Shown: one piece after another, positions 59,563 to 64,000 of the stretch | Layout of the letters: each line of letters starts with the position of its first letter | Position numbering within the stretch: position 1 is the first letter of the stretch | Source of the DNA: Methylobacterium hispanicum | Lineage (GTDB): Bacteria; Pseudomonadota; Alphaproteobacteria; Rhizobiales; Beijerinckiaceae | Assembly: GCF_022179285.1 (NCBI RefSeq) | Contig: NZ_BPQO01000025.1 | Span: 42,592 to 106,591, forward strand | Length of the DNA: 64,000 bases | Direction: 5' to 3' | The notes under the pieces: generated by a model | Databases searched by the model: none | Seen by the model: only the letters and a program-made list of their open reading frames with translations | What the model was told of the DNA's origin: nothing | Translations under genes and position numbers: made by a program

Positions 59563-60735
59563 TCAGTTCGGGTGGAACACCACCTTCACGCAGCCGTCCT
59601 TCTTGTCCCGGAACGTCTTGTAGAGGTCCGGCCCGTCCGCGAGGTTCGTCGAGCGGTGGGTGATCAGCGAGGCGGTGTCGAACTTGCCCTCCTGGATCAG
59701 CTTGGTCAGTGGCTCGAGGTAGCGCTTCACGTGGGTCTGGCCGCTCTTGAGGGTCAGGCCCTTCTGCACGATCGAGCCCATGTTCACGGGGATCGGCCCG
59801 CCGTAGACGCCCGGCACCGAGACGATGCCGCAGGGCCGCACCGCCCGGATCGCCTCGGTCAGCGCGTAGGGCCGCTCGGTCGAGGTGAGCTTCTCCTGGA
59901 TCGTCGAGAGCACGCTCGCCACGCCGTGGCCGGCGGATGCCTCCATGCCGACGCAGTCGATGACGCCGTCCGCGCCCTCGCCGCGGCTGATCTCCTGGAT
60001 GCGCTCGAACACATCCTCCGATCCGAAGTCGATCACGTCGGTGGCGCCGTACGTCCGGGCCAGCGCCAGGCGCTCGGGCACCGTGTCGATGGCGATGATG
60101 CGCTCGGCGCCCATCACCTTGGCCGACTGGATCGCGAACAGGCCGACCGGCCCCGCGCCCCAGACCGCGATGATCTCGCCGCCCCGGATCTCGCAGTGCT
60201 CGGCCCCCTGCCAGCCCGTCGGCAGGATGTCGGTAAGGAAGAGGACCGACTCGTCGTCCATGCCGTCCGGCACCCGCATGGGCGCCACGTCGGCCATCGG
60301 CACGCGCACGTACTCGGCCTGTCCGCCCCAGTAGCCGCCGGTGAGGTGCGAGTACCCGAACAGCCCCGCCGTGGTGTAGCCGAACTGCTCGGCCGCCATC
60401 GCGGCGTTGCGGTTCGAGCGCTGGCAGACCGACCAGTTGCCGAGTTTGCACTGGCGGCATTCGCCGCAATTGATGTTGAAGGGCACGACGATGCGGTCGC
60501 CCTTCCGGAATTTGGTGTGGGCGGATCCGACCTCGACCACCTCGCCCATGAACTCGTGGCCGAGCACGTCGCCGGCCTTCATGGTCGGCATCTGGCCGTC
60601 CATGAGGTGCAGGTCCGAGCCGCAGATGGCGCAGGACGTGACCTTGATGATGACGTCGCGCCCGTCCTCGATCTGCGGGTCCGGCACCGTGTCGCAGCGG
60701 ATGTCGCCCTTGCCGTGCCAGCACAGTGCCTTCAT
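59563..60735 (-). CDS. Zinc-dependent alcohol dehydrogenase, paralogue 1
   Basis: A 390-residue MDR-family zinc dehydrogenase related to glutathione-independent formaldehyde dehydrogenases. Catalytic zinc ligands: Cys and Asp in CAICGSDLHL and GHEFMGEV; structural zinc cysteines in NCGECRQCKLGNWSVCQRS. NAD motif AVWGAGPVGLFAIQSAK. About two thirds identical by eye to the gene at 61771, with which it is in opposite orientation. Location beside a Fae homologue suggests aldehyde or alcohol oxidation, possibly of a C1 compound. GGAATCC precedes ATG 60735. Confidence 0.9.
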   Translation of the reverse strand: MKALCWHGKGDIRCDTVPDPQIEDGRDVIIKVTSCAICGSDLHLMDGQMPTMKAGDVLGHEFMGEVVEVGSAHTKFRKGDRIVVPFNINCGECRQCKLGNWSVCQRSNRNAAMAAEQFGYTTAGLFGYSHLTGGYWGGQAEYVRVPMADVAPMRVPDGMDDESVLFLTDILPTGWQGAEHCEIRGGEIIAVWGAGPVGLFAIQSAKVMGAERIIAIDTVPERLALARTYGATDVIDFGSEDVFERIQEISRGEGADGVIDCVGMEASAGHGVASVLSTIQEKLTSTERPYALTEAIRAVRPCGIVSVPGVYGGPIPVNMGSIVQKGLTLKSGQTHVKRYLEPLTKLIQEGKFDTASLITHRSTNLADGPDLYKTFRDKKDGCVKVVFHPN

Positions 60736-61096
60736 GGCGGATTCCTTGGATCTCGGGGGAGGCGAGGGGGCTCGCCGGGACGCGGGCGGCCTGGCGCACG
60801 GCACGTCCCATGGCGAAGCCCCCTCGTCGCCAAGCGGGGCGCCGCGGAAACTGTTCCCGCAAAGGGAAACGCGGACCTGCGGCGGATGGGCCGCCCGAGG
60901 TGCGGTTGGCCGGGAGGCCCGGGTGGAACCGCGGGGGCGGCCGCCGTGTTGGCCGGCACGATCCGGTGCGATGCACAACCGCCCGGCCGCGGCCTCGAGC
61001 GGCCGGCCCGTCCCGCACCGGGCCTGGGGGGGCACCCAGGCGTTCCGGGCGCGCCGCGCTGACAGCGCCTGCCGAAGACACGAAGGACACCAGCCC
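60736..61096. other. Divergent intergenic region, nothing firm
   Basis: 361 bp between the leftward dehydrogenase and the rightward phospholipase-like gene. A GGAAC-N17-TGTT element (60925-60950) points to the latter but deviates from the EcfG -10 consensus, so it is not called. No gene, tandem repeat or firm operator seen. Confidence 0.4.
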
Positions 61097-61612
61097 ATGA
61101 TCCGGCCCATGATCCGACCGCTCGTTCTGCTCACCCTCGCCCTCGGCGCGGCCTCGCCCGCCCTGGCGCAATCCGCCTCGCTGAGTGGCCCCCTCGGCGC
61201 CCCGCTGGGCAGCCACGGCCACGGGCCGACCATGCTGATCCACGGCAACTATTGCGGGCCCGGCAACAACGCGCCCCGGCCGCCGATCGACGCCCTCGAC
61301 GCGGCCTGCGCCCGCCACGACGCCTGCACGCCGGACGGAGCCCTGCCGTCGCGAGCCTGCAACCTGCGTCTCGAGCGCGAGGCCGAGCTGATCTCCCGCG
61401 ATCCGCGCCAGCCCGACGACCTGCGGGCGCTCGCCGGCCTGGTGGCGGCGGGCGCGGCGATCATGCCGGTGGATCCGGGCCTCGCGCGCCGTGGCGTCGC
61501 CGCTGCGCCGGCCGCCGCGCCGTCCGAGGTGCCCGTGGCGACCGGCAGCCTCGGCCCCACCGCCGCGGCTCCGTCGGCGGCCCTCGATCCGGACGAGGAC
61601 GAGGCGGAGTGA
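61097..61612 (+). CDS. Secreted phospholipase-A2-like protein
   Basis: A 171-residue protein with a signal peptide (LVLLTLALGAASPALAQS, cleavage after ALA). The mature region has HGNYCGPGNNAPRPPIDALDAACARHDACTPDG, matching the calcium loop (YCGxGN) and catalytic HD-x-C of secreted phospholipases A2. His and Asp of the catalytic pair are present, with four or more cysteines for disulfides. The C-terminus is Ala/Pro-rich and acidic (DPDEDEAE). Hydrolysis of phospholipids in the periplasm or outside is expected. Flanked by the two paralogous dehydrogenases. Confidence 0.8.
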   Translation: MIRPMIRPLVLLTLALGAASPALAQSASLSGPLGAPLGSHGHGPTMLIHGNYCGPGNNAPRPPIDALDAACARHDACTPDGALPSRACNLRLEREAELISRDPRQPDDLRALAGLVAAGAAIMPVDPGLARRGVAAAPAAAPSEVPVATGSLGPTAAAPSAALDPDEDEAE

Positions 61613-61770
61613 TGCGGGCTATCCGGCCCGCGATGCCCTGACCCTGCATGCGGCGCGGCTCCCGGGCCACGCCGCACGCACCGATTGCAGTTGGCCCGAA
61701 ACGTGGCCGTACCTTCCCCGGTTCAGTCCTAGACGGCGCCGCGCGGGTGCGCCGACCCGGGAGGCGACCC

Positions 61771-62943
61771 ATGAGAGCTCTGGTCTGGCACGGCACCCAG
61801 GACATTCGCTGCGAGACGGTGCCGGACCCGCAGATCGAGGACGATCGCGACGCCATCATCAAGGTGACGGTCTGCGCCATCTGCGGCTCGGACCTGCACC
61901 TCTACGATCACTTCATGCCCGGCATGCAGAGCGGCGACGTCATGGGCCACGAGTTCATGGGCGAGGTCGTCGAGACCGGCCGCGGCGTGAACGGCGCCCT
62001 GCGGAAGGGCGAGCGGGTCGTGATTCCGTTCACGATCATCTGCGGCGAGTGCGACCAGTGCAAGCGCGGCTTCTTCTCGGTCTGCGAGCGCTCGAACCGC
62101 AACAAGCACGTCGCCGCCAAGGCCTTCGGGCACACCACGGCCGGGCTGTTCGGCTACACCCACATCACCGGCGGCTATCCGGGCGGCCAGGCCGAGTACG
62201 TCCGGGTGCCCTTCGCCGACAGGACCCACATCAAGGTCCCGGATTCCCTCACCGACGAGCAGGTGCTGTTCCTCGGCGACATCTTCCCGACCGGCTGGCA
62301 GGCCGCCGTGCAGGCCGACATCCAGCCGACCGACACGGTCGCGATCTGGGGCGCCGGCCCCGTCGGCCAGATGGCCGTGCGCTCCGCCCTTCTGCTCGGC
62401 GCCCGGCAGGTGGTCTGCATCGACAGCGTCCCCGAGCGCCTCGACATGGCCCGCGCAGGCGGCGCGATCACGATCGACAACGGCCGCGAGAGCGTGGTCG
62501 AGCGCCTGAACGAGCTCACCGCCGGCAAGGGCCCGGAGAAGTGCATCGACGCGGTCGGCATGGAGGCGCACGCGCCCCGCGCCCTGGAGCACGCCTACGA
62601 CCGGGTGAAGCAGGCGGTGATGCTGGAGAGCGACCGGCCCACGGTGCTGCGCGAGATGATCTACGTCTGCCGTCCGGCCGGCATCCTGTCGATCCCGGGC
62701 GTCTATGGCGGGCTCATCGACAAGGTGCCGATGGGCGCCCTGATGAACAAGGGCCTGACCATCCGCACCGGCCAGACCCACGTGAACCGCTGGACCGACG
62801 ACCTCGTGCGCCGGATCGAGGCGGGCCAGATCGACCCGTCCTTCGTGATCACCCACCGGGCGAGCCTGGAGCAGGGGCCGGAGATGTACCGCACCTTCCG
62901 GGACAAGACGGACAATTGCATCAAGGTGGTGCTGCGGCCCTGA
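61771..62943 (+). CDS. Zinc-dependent alcohol dehydrogenase, paralogue 2
   Basis: A 390-residue zinc dehydrogenase of the same subfamily and length as the gene at 59563. Zinc motifs CAICGSDLHLYDHF, GHEFMGEV and ICGECDQCKRGFFSVCERS; NAD motif AIWGAGPVGQMAVRSALLLGA; C-terminal FRDKTDNCIKVVLRP. GGGAGGCGA lies just before ATG 61771. The pair probably arose by duplication and inversion. It is followed after 58 bp by a hypothetical gene in the same direction. Substrate unknown. Confidence 0.9.
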   Translation: MRALVWHGTQDIRCETVPDPQIEDDRDAIIKVTVCAICGSDLHLYDHFMPGMQSGDVMGHEFMGEVVETGRGVNGALRKGERVVIPFTIICGECDQCKRGFFSVCERSNRNKHVAAKAFGHTTAGLFGYTHITGGYPGGQAEYVRVPFADRTHIKVPDSLTDEQVLFLGDIFPTGWQAAVQADIQPTDTVAIWGAGPVGQMAVRSALLLGARQVVCIDSVPERLDMARAGGAITIDNGRESVVERLNELTAGKGPEKCIDAVGMEAHAPRALEHAYDRVKQAVMLESDRPTVLREMIYVCRPAGILSIPGVYGGLIDKVPMGALMNKGLTIRTGQTHVNRWTDDLVRRIEAGQIDPSFVITHRASLEQGPEMYRTFRDKTDNCIKVVLRP

Positions 62944-63001
62944 GGCGGCTCCCGCATCCCGCCCGCTTCGTCTGCCGAGAGGTCTTTCGAGAGGTCGCAC
63001 C

Positions 63002-63571
63002 ATGTCCGTTCCGTCCCGGCGCCGCAGCCGCTTCGCCTCCGATCCCCGGCGCAGGCCGGCCCCTGCCGCCGCGCAGTTCGCCCGCGGGCTGGGCTGGTTC
63101 TCGCTCGGCCTCGGCGTCACCGAACTCGCCTTCGGCGACGCGATCGCCCGGTGGCTCGGGATGCCGCGCTCGGGTCCGCTGATCCGGGCCTACGGCCTGC
63201 GCGAGATCGCGCAGGGCGCCGGCATCCTCGGCGCGCAGGATCCGACGCCGTGGATCTGCGCCCGGGTGGCCGGCGACGGGATCGACATCGCGAGCGTCCT
63301 GCCCGCGCTGGAGGGCGACAACCCGAACCGGGGCAACGCGATGGTTGCTCTGGCCTCTCTCGCCGGGGTGACCGTGGCCGATGTGCTGTGCGCCCAGGCC
63401 CTCATCGACGCACCCCGAATGCCGTCGGACGCGGTGCGCGCGGAGTACGGCCGCCGCAGCGGCTTCCCGCGGGCTGCAGCGGCGATGCGCGGGGCGGCCG
63501 CGGATTTCGAGCCCCCCGCCGACATCGTCGGCCCGGAGGCGATGCGGGCCTGGACGGCACCCGCGGCCTGA
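63002..63571 (+). CDS. Hypothetical membrane-associated protein
   Basis: A 189-residue protein with two or three moderately hydrophobic segments (GLGWFSLGLGVTELAFGD, VALASLAGVTVADVLCAQAL). The block ARWLGMPRSGPLIRAYGLREIAQGAGIL is characteristic of a Rhizobiales protein family often next to dehydrogenases or cyclase/dehydrase-like proteins, but its function is unknown. It follows the dehydrogenase by 58 bp and is probably co-transcribed. Confidence 0.72.
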   Translation: MSVPSRRRSRFASDPRRRPAPAAAQFARGLGWFSLGLGVTELAFGDAIARWLGMPRSGPLIRAYGLREIAQGAGILGAQDPTPWICARVAGDGIDIASVLPALEGDNPNRGNAMVALASLAGVTVADVLCAQALIDAPRMPSDAVRAEYGRRSGFPRAAAAMRGAAADFEPPADIVGPEAMRAWTAPAA

Positions 63572-63736
63572 CAGCCGCTCCTCGCGGACACTGACCCTCA
63601 GGTTACGGCGCATCCGGAGAAGAGAGGGGAGGGGAGGGCACTCTGAGAGCCCACGCCGCCTCCTTCGCACGACGTCGGCCCTTGGCGCCCGTCACAGGCC
63701 TGTTGCAGGTTTTTCGCGTGTTCGTCGCATCGGGTG

Positions 63737-63765
63737 TTGACGGGGCGGCTGGGCTTGCGTAGACA
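63737..63765 (+). promoter_or_regulatory. Strong sigma-70-type promoter, upstream copy
   Basis: TTGACG (63737-63742), 17 bp spacer, TAGACA (63760-63765). Predicted start near 63772, exactly before the hairpin at 63773-63806. With the second promoter it resembles tandem rRNA operon promoters. Confidence 0.6.
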
Positions 63766-63772
63766 GCGCTCA

Positions 63773-63806
63773 TCGGCGCCGGCCGCGAGAGCGGCCCGGG
63801 CGCCGA
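63773..63806 (+). other. Stable leader hairpin
   Basis: TCGGCGCC (63773-63780) pairs with GGCGCCGA (63799-63806), and inside it GGCCGC (63781-63786) pairs with GCGGCC (63791-63796) around loop GAGA, with a two-base bulge. It would form at the 5' end of the transcript from the first promoter. A second tight hairpin, GGCCGC-TTCG-GCGGCC, is at 63895-63910. Confidence 0.65.
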
Positions 63807-63923
63807 CGCTTCTTCCGACAGTTCAGGCAGACGATCTGGCGCGAGCCGGGTGGTCCGCTGTCTTGTCGGCTGAGGGTGTCTGCTCCGACGATCCGGCCGC
63901 TTCGGCGGCCACGAGAGGCGGGG

Positions 63924-63952
63924 TTGACAGGGGATCCGGCGGGCTCTAAACG
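63924..63952 (+). promoter_or_regulatory. Strong sigma-70-type promoter, downstream copy
   Basis: TTGACA (63924-63929), 17 bp spacer, TAAACG (63947-63952); alternatively TCTAAA at 63945 with a 15 bp spacer. No coding region starts before the end of the window, so the transcribed gene lies beyond 64000. An rRNA operon is the best guess. Confidence 0.6.
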
Positions 63953-64000
63953 CCCTCCACCGCTGAGACGGACCTCTCCTAAGGGCAGGTCGGTAGCACG
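63953..64000. other. Window end, leader of an unseen transcript
   Basis: The last 48 bases contain no start of 16S rRNA, tRNA or protein gene. They would be the 5' leader of the transcript from the promoter at 63924. Confidence 0.4.

Noticed and set aside
60925..60950. GGAAC-N17-TGTT as stress promoter of the phospholipase-like gene
   Set aside because: The -10 differs from CGTT at its first base and the predicted leader would be about 140 nt; too weak to call.

Overview
The window looks like a chromosomal segment of a Methylobacterium/Methylorubrum-type alphaproteobacterium. The DNA is uniformly GC-rich, and the gene set includes a PhyR/NepR general stress module, a formaldehyde-activating enzyme homologue, formyl-CoA transferase and DUF2865, DUF1328 and DUF2934 proteins. 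No insertion sequence, prophage, integrase, CRISPR array or tRNA was seen. The genus is inferred from gene content only; no rRNA gene lies inside the window.

Layout. 1-625 is the N-terminal part of a lytic transglycosylase. 949-10749 is a co-directional block: inositol-3-phosphate synthase, an HD-like protein, a methyltransferase, a Gfo/Idh/MocA oxidoreductase, a YcaO enzyme, a TIM-barrel isomerase-like protein, a GT4 glycosyltransferase, a PIG-L deacetylase and a uracil-DNA-glycosylase-fold protein. Most neighbours overlap by 1-4 bp. It resembles the first steps of mycothiol synthesis combined with a YcaO enzyme, and I know of no described pathway with this composition. 10954-13279 holds a membrane protein and a PhoR-like kinase. 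13355-16391 is a copper module (CueR operator, copA, cueR).

16429-24502 holds a VOC protein, an Lrp/AceE-like divergent pair, an M20 amidohydrolase, an M17 aminopeptidase, a TPR lipoprotein and a small secreted protein. 24561-28878 has an MFS transporter, a small exported protein, a RutR-like TetR regulator and an NCS1 nucleobase transporter with paired operator-like sites. 29233-31593 pairs frc with a formyltetrahydrofolate-hydrolase-like gene. 32038-37462 is mostly hypothetical, including a protein with a zeta-toxin-like P-loop domain and a histone-H1-like DUF2934 protein.

36283-44600 is a general stress region. nepR and phyR are divergent, and seven exact GGAAC-N16/17-CGTT promoters (sigma-EcfG type) lie in front of phyR, nepR, a HAD phosphatase, a DUF1328 gene, two small genes and a predicted sRNA of about 90 nt that ends in a strong terminator beside phyR.

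44696-57543 carries a SCO protein, a cyclic-nucleotide-binding protein, APC and MHS transporters, two PhnB-like proteins, an SRPBCC protein, a sugar acyltransferase/glycosyltransferase pair, a CNNM/CBS protein, a CYTH protein and a PiT phosphate transporter preceded by a Pho-box-like repeat. 57902-63571 carries a quinone-oxidoreductase-like protein, a Fae homologue lacking the catalytic His, two paralogous zinc alcohol dehydrogenases in opposite orientation and a secreted phospholipase-A2-like protein. The last 400 bases hold two strong sigma-70-type promoters and stable hairpins, consistent with the upstream region of an rRNA operon beyond the window.
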